Counted from the stretch's first letter, positions 1 to 8,243 are shown. The stretch: DNA of 13,276 nucleotides from CAVQBP01 sp964448105 (GCA_964448105.1 CAYUVK010000126.1:1-13276); one strand, 5' to 3'. Numbers and translations are program-made. The notes: generated from the letters alone by a model not told the origin.

Positions 1-173
1 CTGATGCTGAATTCCGGAAATATTTTGAACAAGAAACAACTGAACTTCCAAAATTTTATAGTGAAATTATAAAAAATGAATTGGGACCCCTCTGGCATTG
101 GCTTCCTGAAGGAGCAATATTTCATAATCAAAATGCATATCTCCAAACTATTGCGGAACGAATTGCTGTATAA
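1..173 (+). CDS. 3' end of an unidentified protein (5' truncated)
   Basis: An open frame enters from the left edge (first full codon at base 3) and stops at TAA 171-173, giving 56 C-terminal residues. The tail is mixed charged and aromatic, with a notable segment GPLWHWLPEGAIFHNQNAYL near the end. It has no membrane segment and no motif I can tie to a family. It ends 36 bp before the histidine kinase start, so the two could be co-transcribed. The reading frame is convincing because it is uninterrupted, has protein-like composition and ends just before a gene with its own ribosome binding site. Function unknown. Confidence 0.72.
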   Translation, partial: DAEFRKYFEQETTELPKFYSEIIKNELGPLWHWLPEGAIFHNQNAYLQTIAERIAV

Positions 174-195
174 GAAAATATTTAAGATAGAACTT

Positions 196-201
196 AAAAG
201 G
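196..201 (+). promoter_or_regulatory. Ribosome binding site of the HisKA_2 kinase
   Basis: AAAAGG lies 8 bases before the ATG at 210 and supports that start for the kinase rather than a later internal methionine. This matters because the protein lacks a sensor domain and could otherwise be suspected of a wrong start. Confidence 0.6.
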
Positions 202-209
202 AATAATAA

Positions 210-1061
210 ATGAATGATCTATTGGTTTCTAACAACAATAAACTTCTCTCTGAAGACGCAGAAAAGTTCAATGAAGAACTTGAAAAAAGAGTTGTTGAAA
301 GAACTGCCTCTTTATCAAAGGAAAATGAGGAATTGAAAAAAGAAATTGTTCAAGGAATAATTGTTCAAGAGCAGATTAATAAATCCTTACAGGAAAAAGT
401 TATTCTTCTAAAAGAAATTCATCACACGGTAAAAAATAATTTTCAGGTTATCTCAAGCCTTCTTAGTATTCAATCGGGTTACATAAAAGATGAGAAATGT
501 CTTGAGTTATTAAGAGAAAGTAGTAACCGGGTTCGTTCACTGGCTTTGCTCCATGAAAAGCTTTATGAATCACATGATCTTCATACAGCAGAATTTGGAA
601 AATATATTAATTCTTTATGCAGGGATCTTTTTAATTCATACAACATTGATTCAAACAGGATTACCTTTAAATCAAATCTGAACGGAACTTTCTTTGAAAT
701 TGGTACAGCTATATTATGCGGTCTTATAATAAACGAGTTGATATCAAACTCATTAAAGCATGCATTCCCGGATAACAGAGAAGGTGAAATCAGTATTGAA
801 ATGGATTCTTATGATAATAAATATTTATTAATAGTTCGGGATAACGGCATTGGATTCCCTCCAAGCCTTGATTTTAGGAATACAAATTCTCTTGGATTAC
901 AGCTTGTAAATGCTCTTACAGATCAACTTAAAGGTGAGATTGAATTAATTAATAGGAATTATACAGAGTTCAGAATTACTTTTCCCAGAAAGTTCCAAAC
1001 TGAATTAACTCAGGCAACGGACTATGAATGGACTTTTCGTTCTACAAGAAAATATCTTTAA
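210..1061 (+). CDS. Cytosolic HisKA_2-type sensor histidine kinase
   Basis: This 283-residue protein is a histidine kinase expected to autophosphorylate and pass phosphate to a response regulator. Residues 15-65 form a charged coiled coil with the ERTASLSKENEELKKEI style of linker normally found after a HAMP or PAS domain. The HisKA_2 dimerisation and phosphoacceptor region follows, with the LLKEIHHTVKNN box at about 67-77 (His71/His72), as in the LKEIHHRVKNN signature of the family. The ATPase has its N box at 175-187 (NELISNSLKHAFP), DNGIGFP at 211-217 and a short G2 box, SLGLQLV, at 227-233. I see no signal peptide, membrane segment, PAS or receiver domain, so the input must come through the coiled coil or a partner. 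An ATG with a good ribosome binding site starts it, and it ends 18 bp before the radical SAM gene, so the two are probably one operon. No response regulator is encoded in the window. Confidence 0.92.
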   Translation: MNDLLVSNNNKLLSEDAEKFNEELEKRVVERTASLSKENEELKKEIVQGIIVQEQINKSLQEKVILLKEIHHTVKNNFQVISSLLSIQSGYIKDEKCLELLRESSNRVRSLALLHEKLYESHDLHTAEFGKYINSLCRDLFNSYNIDSNRITFKSNLNGTFFEIGTAILCGLIINELISNSLKHAFPDNREGEISIEMDSYDNKYLLIVRDNGIGFPPSLDFRNTNSLGLQLVNALTDQLKGEIELINRNYTEFRITFPRKFQTELTQATDYEWTFRSTRKYL

Positions 1062-1079
1062 CGATTTAGAGAGATACAG

Positions 1080-2576
1080 ATGAATATACTACTAGTATAC
1101 CCGGAATATCCTGATACATTCTGGAGCTTTAAACATGCACTTAAATTTGTATCAAAGAAAGCAAGCTTTCCACCGTTAGGACTTTTAACAGTTGCTGCAA
1201 TGCTGCCCAAAGACTGGCTTAAAAAATTAATCGACATGAATGTAAATCAATTGATGGATGATGATATTCTTTGGGCAGATTATGTTTTTATCAGCGCTAT
1301 GTCTGTTCAAAGTCAATCTGCAGAAGATGTAATATTAAGATGCCGTAAGTTAGATAGAAAAATTGTAGCAGGCGGTCCGCATTTTACCAGCAGCTATGAA
1401 AAATATGATGATATTAATTATTTGCTTCTTAAAGAGGCTGAAATAACTATTCCTCAATTTATAACTGATTTGAATAATGGGAATACAAAACATATTTATA
1501 CTACTGATCAGTGGGCTGATATTACTACTACTCCTTTGCCTCTTTGGGATCTAATTTCAAATAAGAATTATTCATCAATGAATCTTCAATATTCAAGAGG
1601 CTGCCCGTATGACTGTGAATTTTGTGATATAACTGTTCTTTATGGAAGAAAACCCCGTACTAAAACAAAAGAGCAGGTAATTGCCGAATTAGACCAATTA
1701 TATTTTACCGGTTGGAAAGGTCCCGTATTTTTTGTAGATGATAATTTTATAGGCAATAAATCAAAACTGAAAAAAGAAATTCTTCCGGCAATTTCAGAGT
1801 GGATGGAAAAAAGAAAGAGCCCTTTTTACTTAAACACAGAAGCCTCAATAAATCTTGCTGATGATGAAGAGCTTATGCGCCTGATGGTTAAAGCCGGTTT
1901 TGAAGCTGTTTTCATTGGTATTGAATCACCTAATGAAGATAGTCTGCTTGAATGCAACAAAACACAAAACAGGCACCGGGATCTAATTACGAGTATAAAG
2001 GAAATTCAAAAATCCGGTTTGGAAGTCCAGGGCGGATTTATCGTCGGGTTTGATAATGATCCGCCTTCAATTTTTGACAAGCTTACCGAATTTATACAGG
2101 ACAGCGGTATTGTTACTGCAATGGTAGGATTGTTAAATGCACCTAAAGGAACCAGGCTGCATAAACGAATGCTGGAAGAAAAAAGACTTCTTAATGATTT
2201 TACAGGAAACAATACCGACTTTTCGATTAATTTTATTCCCAAAATGAATCCGGAAGTATTAATGGATGGATACAAAAAGATCCTTAATACTATATATTCT
2301 CCCAAATACTATTATGAACGTGTTACAAGATTTCTGAGGGATTTTGAGCCCCAGACAAAGAAAATATTTCATATTAATTTTAGCTATATACTGGCGTTAG
2401 TAAAATCAATTTTCAAATTAGGCATTGCCGGAAAAGAACGGCTGTATTATTGGAAACTTTTCTTCTGGTCTTTGTTCAGAAAGCCTAAGCTTTTTTCTCT
2501 TGCAATTCTATTTACTATTTATGGTTTCCATTTCAGAAAGATTTCAGGTGATATTTCAAAATCAGAATGTATATAG
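1080..2576 (+). CDS. B12-binding-type radical SAM protein, DUF4070 (HpnP-like) family
   Basis: This 498-residue protein is a class B-type radical SAM enzyme. The N-terminal 140 residues match the cobalamin-binding-type domain of this family (PPLGLLTVAAML at 31-42, VAGGPHFTSS at 96-105), but I see no DxHxxG cobalamin motif. The radical SAM core begins at 172-184 with SRGCPYDCEFCDI, whose Cys175, Cys179 and Cys182 (CxxxCxxC) would ligate the [4Fe-4S] cluster. Further family motifs are VDDNFIGNK near 220, the EAS...A region near 254 and GGFIVGFDND near 319. The C-terminal DUF4070-type part includes GYKKILNTIYSPKYYYER. The tail after about 440 is hydrophobic and basic and may sit on the membrane. 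Hopanoid 2-methylase HpnP belongs to this broad family, but no hopanoid genes are here, so the substrate cannot be assigned. A weak AGAGAG site precedes the ATG. It probably shares a transcript with the kinase 18 bp upstream. Confidence 0.93.
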   Translation: MNILLVYPEYPDTFWSFKHALKFVSKKASFPPLGLLTVAAMLPKDWLKKLIDMNVNQLMDDDILWADYVFISAMSVQSQSAEDVILRCRKLDRKIVAGGPHFTSSYEKYDDINYLLLKEAEITIPQFITDLNNGNTKHIYTTDQWADITTTPLPLWDLISNKNYSSMNLQYSRGCPYDCEFCDITVLYGRKPRTKTKEQVIAELDQLYFTGWKGPVFFVDDNFIGNKSKLKKEILPAISEWMEKRKSPFYLNTEASINLADDEELMRLMVKAGFEAVFIGIESPNEDSLLECNKTQNRHRDLITSIKEIQKSGLEVQGGFIVGFDNDPPSIFDKLTEFIQDSGIVTAMVGLLNAPKGTRLHKRMLEEKRLLNDFTGNNTDFSINFIPKMNPEVLMDGYKKILNTIYSPKYYYERVTRFLRDFEPQTKKIFHINFSYILALVKSIFKLGIAGKERLYYWKLFFWSLFRKPKLFSLAILFTIYGFHFRKISGDISKSECI

Positions 2577-2592
2577 TTGATTGGAGACGTTG

Positions 2593-2647
2593 CAAGGCAG
2601 AAACGCCTTTCATGGTGCTTGCCTTGGCTAATTACGGTTAGTCTAAG
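2593..2647 (+). repeat. Overlapping inverted repeats downstream of the radical SAM gene
   Basis: CAAGGCA (2593-2599) is the exact reverse complement of TGCCTTG (2620-2626). A second, mutually exclusive hairpin pairs CTTGGCTAA (2623-2631) with TTAGTCTAAG (2638-2647), with one bulge, one wobble pair and the loop TTACGG. The block is clearly richer in G+C than the A-tract DNA after it. There is no T run after the second stem, so it is not a typical intrinsic terminator. It may be a decayed dispersed repeat or a 3' RNA structure. Confidence 0.45.
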
Positions 2648-2810
2648 TGATAAAAAATGAAAAAATATAAAATTGTAAAAAATAAAAAAGATGGTCTTTT
2701 ATATCTCAAAAAAAGAATATTTTTTATTTTTTGGAAAACTATTTTAGTATAAAATAATCTAATATTTGGAGCAAATTAATTCAAGGGATTTTTGCTAAAA
2801 AAAATATATT

Positions 2811-3422
2811 ATGGAATTTACTATTTTTTTAAAAGGAATTTGTATTGGTTTTGTATTGGCAGTGCCTATCGGGCCGATTGGCATTATGTGCATTCGCAAG
2901 ACACTTACCGAGGGGAGATTACGCGGATTAATTATAGGGCTTGGTGCTGCAACTGCAGATTTGATTTATGGTACTGTTGCCGCATTTGGACTTACATTTA
3001 TTTCAAATACACTCTATAACCAACGAATTTGGATACGGCTGGTTGGAGGAATGCTTTTCTTTTTATTAGGTGCAAAAATATTTCGTACCCACCCTGCTAA
3101 TACTAATATTCGAATCAATAGCAGAAGTGTATTCGGATCATATCTCTCAACTGTTTTTTTAACACTAACCAATCCTTTAACAATATTTGCTTTTATTACT
3201 GTGTTTGCTGCACTTGGTTTAGGAAAAGGGCTCGGTTATTTTTCTACTTCGGCTCTTGTTATAGGAGTATTTATTGGTTCATCTTTATGGTTCCTGTCTC
3301 TTAATTCCGGTGTTACACTTTTTAGAAAGAAGCTAAACTTAGCCGGGCTGCGATGGGTAAACAGAATTGCCGGTATTTTAATAATTATCTCAGGTATAAT
3401 TGCTATCGCGAGTTTGTTATAA
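2811..3422 (+). CDS. LysE/RhtB-family amino-acid exporter
   Basis: This 203-residue integral membrane protein matches the LysE/RhtB family of small exporters that move amino acids or related solutes out of the cytosol. The N-terminal family signature AVPIGPIGIMCIRKTL lies at about 16-31, followed by a small-residue-rich second helix (GLGAATADLIYG) and the conserved TNPLTIFAF segment at about 120-128. About six hydrophobic helices can be drawn at 5-27, 39-62, 66-85, 108-135, 142-168 and 184-203. The length is normal for the family. ATG 2811 is chosen because it gives the usual MExxxFLKG start. There is no obvious Shine-Dalgarno site, only an A-rich leader. The substrate cannot be read from sequence. 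The gene stands alone, with spacers of over 200 bp on both sides. A close paralogue begins at 13240. Confidence 0.93.
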   Translation: MEFTIFLKGICIGFVLAVPIGPIGIMCIRKTLTEGRLRGLIIGLGAATADLIYGTVAAFGLTFISNTLYNQRIWIRLVGGMLFFLLGAKIFRTHPANTNIRINSRSVFGSYLSTVFLTLTNPLTIFAFITVFAALGLGKGLGYFSTSALVIGVFIGSSLWFLSLNSGVTLFRKKLNLAGLRWVNRIAGILIIISGIIAIASLL

Positions 3423-3562
3423 ATATTTTTTACTTTTTTTGAGAAAGTTTAATTGTATTTATCAATTAGCGAATACCGGTTAATATATCAAAAGATTTTA
3501 AATATACTTCCGATTGTTTTTAGTAGATTAATTTTTTATGTTTAGAATAAATGGAGTCACTT

Positions 3563-3586
3563 TCAGGGGAATAGTGTTTCCCCTGA
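3563..3586 (+). terminator. Perfect 9-bp hairpin after the LysE-type gene, terminator-like
   Basis: TCAGGGGAA (3563-3571) pairs exactly with TTCCCCTGA (3578-3586) around the 6-base loop TAGTGT. The following bases are AT-rich (TAAATTTATTTTG) but not a pure T run. It lies 140 bp after the LysE-type stop and about 90 bp before the CheB-CheR start, so it could end the upstream transcript or act in the leader of the signalling operon. Confidence 0.45.
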
Positions 3587-3674
3587 TAAATTTATTTTGA
3601 CTTCTTCTTTTTACTAGATTCATTATAATAAATATAGATTTTGGGAGTGCCATGATTTATATGTGAAAGGAGCT

Positions 3675-6632
3675 ATGAAGAAGAAAACAAATACTAAAGA
3701 TTCTCCACTCAAAAAAAAGAAAAATACTGCTGAAATATCATCCCCAAACAATTCATTTTATGTAGTGGGCATTGGTGCGTCTGCCGGCGGGTTGGATGCT
3801 CTCGAAAGATTTTTCGGAAATATGGTTGAGAACGCCGGCATGGCATTTATCGTAGTATCGCATTTAGATCCGAATCATATAAGTATTATGCCTGAACTAA
3901 TTCAAAAATCTACTAAGATGAAATTATTCCAGGCAGAAGACGGGATGATACTTGAGCCTAATCACGTATATGTTGCACCGGCTAACCGGGATTTAGCAAT
4001 ACTTCACGGAACAATCCAGTTAATAGAACCTATTGAGGCACACGGGTTCAGGCTTCCGATCGATTTTTTCTTCAAATCCCTTTCTGCAGATTTAGGTGAA
4101 AAGGCTATTTGTATTATCCTCTCCGGTATGGCTTCCGATGGTACTGCCGGGTTAAAAGCAGTAAAAAGTGAATTAGGAATGGTGATGGTTCAGGATCCAA
4201 AATCAGCAAAATTTGATGGTATGCCAAGCAGTGCCATTAAAACCGGTTTAGCCGATTATATTCTTCCACCGGAAGAAATGCCGGATCAATTGATAAAATA
4301 TACAACTCAAAAAATTAAGGGTGTTTTACTAGATAGAGCAATTACCGATGGTAAAATTCCCGATTCATTCCAAAAAATATTCATACTTCTTAGAACACAT
4401 ACCGGTCACGACTTTTCACTTTACAAACAAAATACGATCTACCGGCGTGTAGAAAGAAGAATGAATATTTCTCAACTAGATAATCTTCCAAATTATATCC
4501 GGCTGCTTCAGGAAAACCCTGCAGAAATTGAAAACTTGTTTAAAGAACTTTTAATCGGGGTAACAAATTTTTTCAGAGATCCGGAATCTTTCGAAAATTT
4601 GAAAAAGGTATTACATAATTTAGTAAAAAGTAAACCGGATAACGGTCAGATAAGGATTTGGGTGCCCGGTTGTTCTACCGGTGAAGAGGCATACTCCGTT
4701 GCAATTATATTACGGGAATGCATGGATGAAACGAAGAAATATTTCAGCATACAAATATTTGCTACAGATATTGATAGTGATGCAATTGAAAAAGCCCGCA
4801 TTGGTTCATTTTCGGGAATTGAATCCGATGTCGGCAAGGAACGATTGAACCGTTTCTTTACATCCGAGGGAAATCTCTTTCATATTCGAAAAGAAATTAG
4901 AGAAATGCTTGTTTTTGCGCCGCAAAGCATTATTAAAGATCCTCCATTTACCAAACTTGATCTAATCTCCTGCCGCAATCTTTTAATATATTTAAATACC
5001 GAATTACAGAAAAATATAATCCCCCTTTTCCATTATAGTCTTTTACCCAACGGAATACTTTTTCTTGGTTCATCGGAAACTATCGGCGGATTTGTTGATC
5101 TATTTTCAATTGTAGATAAAAAATGGAAAATTTATAAAAGAAGAGATTCCGTTTACTCGGCACAACCTTTCATAGAATTCCCGGTATCGCGGTCAATAGG
5201 TAAAACGAATGAGATTATTATGGAACAGAACAAAGTAAATAACATTACCCAATTATCAGAAAAAATCATTCTGCAAAGTTACTCTCCAAATTGTGTGATA
5301 ACAAAGCCTAACGGGGATATAGTTTATATTCATGGAAGAACCGGCAAATACCTTGAGCTTACTAACGGCGAAGCGAAGATGAACATTTTTGAAATGGCAC
5401 GTGAGGGATTACAACAAGAACTCCTGGCCTTAATTAGAAAAGTTTTATCGAGCAAGAAATCATTAACCGTCGAAGGAATAAAAGTAAAATCCAACGGCAA
5501 AGCTCAGTTGATAAATCTTACAATCAAACCGGTTAAAGAACCGGCTGAAATGCGAGGTTCCTTATTGATCATTTTTGAGGAAGTAATTCCGCAAAAAAAA
5601 GCCCCGGCTTCCAAAAAAATACACTATGAAAAGAAATCGGAAAAAATTATTAAAGAGCTTGAACGCGAATTAAAATCTACTAAAGAAAATTTACGGTCAA
5701 CCATTGAAGAATTGGAAACTTCCAACGAGGAACTAAAATCTACCAATGAGGAGATGCAATCAACCAACGAGGAAATGCAAAGTTCAAATGAAGAACTGGA
5801 AACTTCCAAAGAAGAATTACAATCGCTAAACGAGGAACTAATAACGGTAAACACGGAGCTGCAAAATACAAATGATGAATTGTCAGTTATAAATAACGAT
5901 ATGAAAAACTTGCTGGACAGTACTGATATCCCTACCATCTTTCTGGATAATAATTTATTTATTAAAAGGTTTACATCCAACGCAACTAAAGTTGTGAATT
6001 TAATTTCTGCCGACATTGGAAGACCGATTACACATATAGCAACAAATCTTAAATATGAAAAGCTTATTGAGGATACAAAGGAAGTATTAAGAACCCTTGT
6101 TACTAAAGAGATTGAGTTACAAACCGATAATGGCATTTGGTATCAGATGCGGATATTACCTTACCGGACAATAAGCAATATTATTGACGGTGTTGTAATT
6201 ACATTTTCGGATATTAACAAATTAAAAACTGCTTACGAGGAGATCAATAAGCTGAACCAGGATATCCAACTTGCACGCGAGTATGCCAATAATATTATTA
6301 ATACTGTGAGGGATTCCCTTCTTATTCTTGATAAAGATATGAAAGTTCATTCAGCTAACCGGTCTTTTTATAAAATGTTTAATACCACCGGCGAAACAAC
6401 AGTCGGTAAGTTTATATATGAACTTGATAATAAAAATTGGGATATACCCCAATTACGGGAACTTCTTGAGCAAATAATTCCCAAACACAATTTTTTTGAG
6501 GATTATGAGGTAGAATACAATTTTGTAAATGAAGGTAGAAAAAAATTGCTTTTGAATGCACGCCAGATATTTCAGGGTAAAAGAGAAACCAAGCTCATTC
6601 TTCTTTCAATCCAACATCAAAGTATAAAATAA
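3675..6632 (+). CDS. CheB-CheR-PAS fusion protein (methylesterase/methyltransferase signalling protein)
   Basis: This protein of about 985 residues joins the two enzymes of receptor adaptation. A lysine-rich tail (about 1-20) leads to a CheB methylesterase domain at about 28-210, with putative catalytic Ser36 (GASAGG), His63 (VVSHLDPNH) and Asp155 (ILSGMASDGT). No receiver domain precedes it. CheR follows: an N-terminal helical part at about 230-300 and a SAM methyltransferase at about 302-488 with the WVPGCSTGEEAYS loop. Next come a divergent PAS-like region (535-640), a long coiled coil of seven-residue repeats (about 655-745) and two PAS domains (about 747-850 and 872-985). It stops exactly where a kinase normally continues in longer family members. 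The start is ambiguous. ATG 3675 has AGGAG only 2 bases upstream, and an in-frame GTG at 3663 would add four residues. I prefer the ATG. The next gene encodes the missing kinase, so the two are one unit. No CheA, CheW or receptor gene is near. Confidence 0.95.
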   Translation: MKKKTNTKDSPLKKKKNTAEISSPNNSFYVVGIGASAGGLDALERFFGNMVENAGMAFIVVSHLDPNHISIMPELIQKSTKMKLFQAEDGMILEPNHVYVAPANRDLAILHGTIQLIEPIEAHGFRLPIDFFFKSLSADLGEKAICIILSGMASDGTAGLKAVKSELGMVMVQDPKSAKFDGMPSSAIKTGLADYILPPEEMPDQLIKYTTQKIKGVLLDRAITDGKIPDSFQKIFILLRTHTGHDFSLYKQNTIYRRVERRMNISQLDNLPNYIRLLQENPAEIENLFKELLIGVTNFFRDPESFENLKKVLHNLVKSKPDNGQIRIWVPGCSTGEEAYSVAIILRECMDETKKYFSIQIFATDIDSDAIEKARIGSFSGIESDVGKERLNRFFTSEGNLFHIRKEIREMLVFAPQSIIKDPPFTKLDLISCRNLLIYLNTELQKNIIPLFHYSLLPNGILFLGSSETIGGFVDLFSIVDKKWKIYKRRDSVYSAQPFIEFPVSRSIGKTNEIIMEQNKVNNITQLSEKIILQSYSPNCVITKPNGDIVYIHGRTGKYLELTNGEAKMNIFEMAREGLQQELLALIRKVLSSKKSLTVEGIKVKSNGKAQLINLTIKPVKEPAEMRGSLLIIFEEVIPQKKAPASKKIHYEKKSEKIIKELERELKSTKENLRSTIEELETSNEELKSTNEEMQSTNEEMQSSNEELETSKEELQSLNEELITVNTELQNTNDELSVINNDMKNLLDSTDIPTIFLDNNLFIKRFTSNATKVVNLISADIGRPITHIATNLKYEKLIEDTKEVLRTLVTKEIELQTDNGIWYQMRILPYRTISNIIDGVVITFSDINKLKTAYEEINKLNQDIQLAREYANNIINTVRDSLLILDKDMKVHSANRSFYKMFNTTGETTVGKFIYELDNKNWDIPQLRELLEQIIPKHNFFEDYEVEYNFVNEGRKKLLLNARQIFQGKRETKLILLSIQHQSIK
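5697..5885 (+). repeat. Heptad-repeat coiled coil coded within the CheB-CheR-PAS gene
   Basis: This stretch encodes consecutive seven-residue units of the type EELETSN, EELKSTN, EEMQSTN, EEMQSSN, EELETSK, EELQSLN, EELITVN. The DNA is also repetitive: TGGAAACTTCCAA occurs at 5713-5725 and again at 5797-5809, exactly 84 bases (four heptads) apart. This coiled coil is characteristic of CheB-CheR-PAS proteins and probably couples the enzyme domains to the PAS sensors in a dimer. The long antisense frame here is a by-product of the repeats. Confidence 0.8.
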
Positions 6633-6637
6633 TGAGG
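6633..6637 (+). promoter_or_regulatory. Ribosome binding site overlapping the CheB-CheR stop region
   Basis: TGAGG immediately follows the CheB-CheR stop codon (6630-6632) and is 9 bases before ATG 6647. It supports ATG 6647 over the ATG at 6632 that overlaps the stop as TAATG. Either choice gives tight translational coupling. Confidence 0.5.
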
Positions 6638-6646
6638 TACCCTAAA

Positions 6647-7930
6647 ATGAAACGTACCAAGAAAGAATCGGAAAAAACCACTAACAAAAAAGTGAAGAAA
6701 AAAACCGTATCAAAACCTAAAAAGCCGGCTGTTGAAAAAATTGAAGACGTTCAGAGACTGGTACATTTGCTCCAGGTTCATCAAATTGAACTGGAACATC
6801 AAAACGAAGAGCTTAGAATTATGCAGGAAGAATTGGAAGTATCGAGAAATAAATATGTAAATCTTTTTGATTTTTCTCCAACCCCTTACTTTACCCTGGA
6901 TATGGAAGGTATAATTAAAGAAGTAAATTTAAGCGCCGGTAAAATGCTTGGAATTGGCCGAAGCAAATTAATTGGTAAGAAATTAATTTCTTATATCACG
7001 CTAAATGAAAAGGATATTTTTAATTCTTTTATTAAAACTGTTTTTAGTTTACGCGAAAAGCACGATTGTGAATTAAAGGTGATGAACAAAGACAAAAACT
7101 TATTTCATGTTCTACTGGAAGGTTTGGAGATAGACGACACACTGGAACAGGATCGAAAATGCCAAATTGCTTTAATAGATTTGACGGAATATAAGAGGAT
7201 AGAAGATTCTTTAAAAGAAACCAACGAAGAGCTTATAATTCTCAACACTACCAAAGATAAATTCTTCTCAATAATTGCGCACGATTTGAGGAGACCTTTT
7301 CAGTCTTTGTTAGGTTATTCCGAGTTGCTTGCTACAGAATTTGAAACTTTATCGCATGAAGAGATAATACAATTTAGCAAGGCGTTAAATGAAAATTTGA
7401 ATAATCTTTTTGGCCTTCTGGAAAATCTGCTCAATTGGTCAATGATGCAAAGAAATATGCTTGAGTATAAACCTGTAAAACTTAACCTCTATGATTTAGT
7501 AAACAAAATAATTGGAATATTAAGTAAGAGTGCTGCAGATAAGAATATTTCCTTATCGAACAATATTGAGGCAGGAACCTCCGTTTACGCAGATGTTGAT
7601 ATGCTTCGTTCAATTGTTCAGAACCTTATAATAAATGCGATCAAATTTACCCAAACAGAAGGACGGATAATTGTTTCATCTGCTAATAAAGAAGGTTATG
7701 TCGAAGTGTCTGTCCAGGACAACGGAATAGGAATCGAACCGGAAAAAACTTCTAAACTCTTCAACTTTGGATCTAAATTTACAACTGACGGCACCGCCGG
7801 AGAGAAAGGAACCGGGCTTGGATTACCCCTTTGCAAAGAATTTATCGAAAGAAACGGAGGCCAAATTTGGGTGGAAAGTGAAGCGGGAAAAGGATCGAAG
7901 TTCACATTCACTTTACGCAAAACAGTTTAA
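6647..7930 (+). CDS. PAS-domain sensor histidine kinase (HisKA/HATPase)
   Basis: This protein of about 427 residues has a strongly basic, lysine-rich N-terminus (about 1-30) and a coiled coil with the VHQIELEHQNEELRIMQEEL pattern. A PAS domain at about 70-185 follows (YVNLFDFSPTPYFTLD...). The HisKA domain contains FFSIIAHDLRRPF with phosphoacceptor His212. The HATPase has its N box at about 324-336 (IVQNLIINAIKFT), DNGIGI at 358-363, a lid with a Phe box (LFNFGSKF) and GTGLGL at 388-393. The ATPase runs to the C-terminus with the usual GGQIWVESEAGKGSKFTF ending. No membrane segment is visible, so it is cytosolic. An in-frame ATG at 6632 overlapping the preceding stop would add five residues; I chose 6647 for its spacing to TGAGG. 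It is very probably the kinase partner of the CheB-CheR-PAS protein. No response regulator is in the window. Confidence 0.94.
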   Translation: MKRTKKESEKTTNKKVKKKTVSKPKKPAVEKIEDVQRLVHLLQVHQIELEHQNEELRIMQEELEVSRNKYVNLFDFSPTPYFTLDMEGIIKEVNLSAGKMLGIGRSKLIGKKLISYITLNEKDIFNSFIKTVFSLREKHDCELKVMNKDKNLFHVLLEGLEIDDTLEQDRKCQIALIDLTEYKRIEDSLKETNEELIILNTTKDKFFSIIAHDLRRPFQSLLGYSELLATEFETLSHEEIIQFSKALNENLNNLFGLLENLLNWSMMQRNMLEYKPVKLNLYDLVNKIIGILSKSAADKNISLSNNIEAGTSVYADVDMLRSIVQNLIINAIKFTQTEGRIIVSSANKEGYVEVSVQDNGIGIEPEKTSKLFNFGSKFTTDGTAGEKGTGLGLPLCKEFIERNGGQIWVESEAGKGSKFTFTLRKTV

Positions 7931-8243
7931 TAAAAAAATTATCTTTCCATGCAGTATAGATATTACTTTTGAATACATATAAGCGGGAGTTTTTAGATTA
8001 CATTTCTTGATATAACATAATTAATTTTCTAAAACTATCCGGATCATTAGCACTCAAATTTTATCATAGTATTATCATATACACTTTTTCTTAAATTATT
8101 GAACTCATAATTAGCCGATCCAAAACTTACCTAATAAATAACATTCTTGATAAATATATGTGAATCCAGATTACAATATATTTTCAGCTTTCTGAACTTC
8201 ACAAAGCTGCAGTCATTATCACTTCTTTAGTCTATGAGTGACC

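Noticed and set aside
1080..2576. Direct naming of the radical SAM gene as hopanoid 2-methylase (hpnP)
   Set aside because: Only family-level similarity is visible, and no hopanoid genes lie in the window, so a gene symbol would over-claim.
2792..3019. 75-aa + strand frame from a TTG overlapping the LysE-type gene start
   Set aside because: It is out of phase with a well-recognised transporter and is rich in Tyr, Trp and Cys, as expected for a shadow frame.
5624..6136. 170-aa antisense frame opposite the CheB-CheR coiled coil
   Set aside because: Its serine-rich repeats (SSSLEVS, SSLVDCIS) mirror the heptad-coding repeats on the other strand. There is no ribosome binding site or family match.
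3675..7930. Classical flagellar chemotaxis operon
   Set aside because: CheA, CheW, CheY, receptors and flagellar genes are absent, and the CheB-CheR-PAS architecture is common outside flagellar systems.
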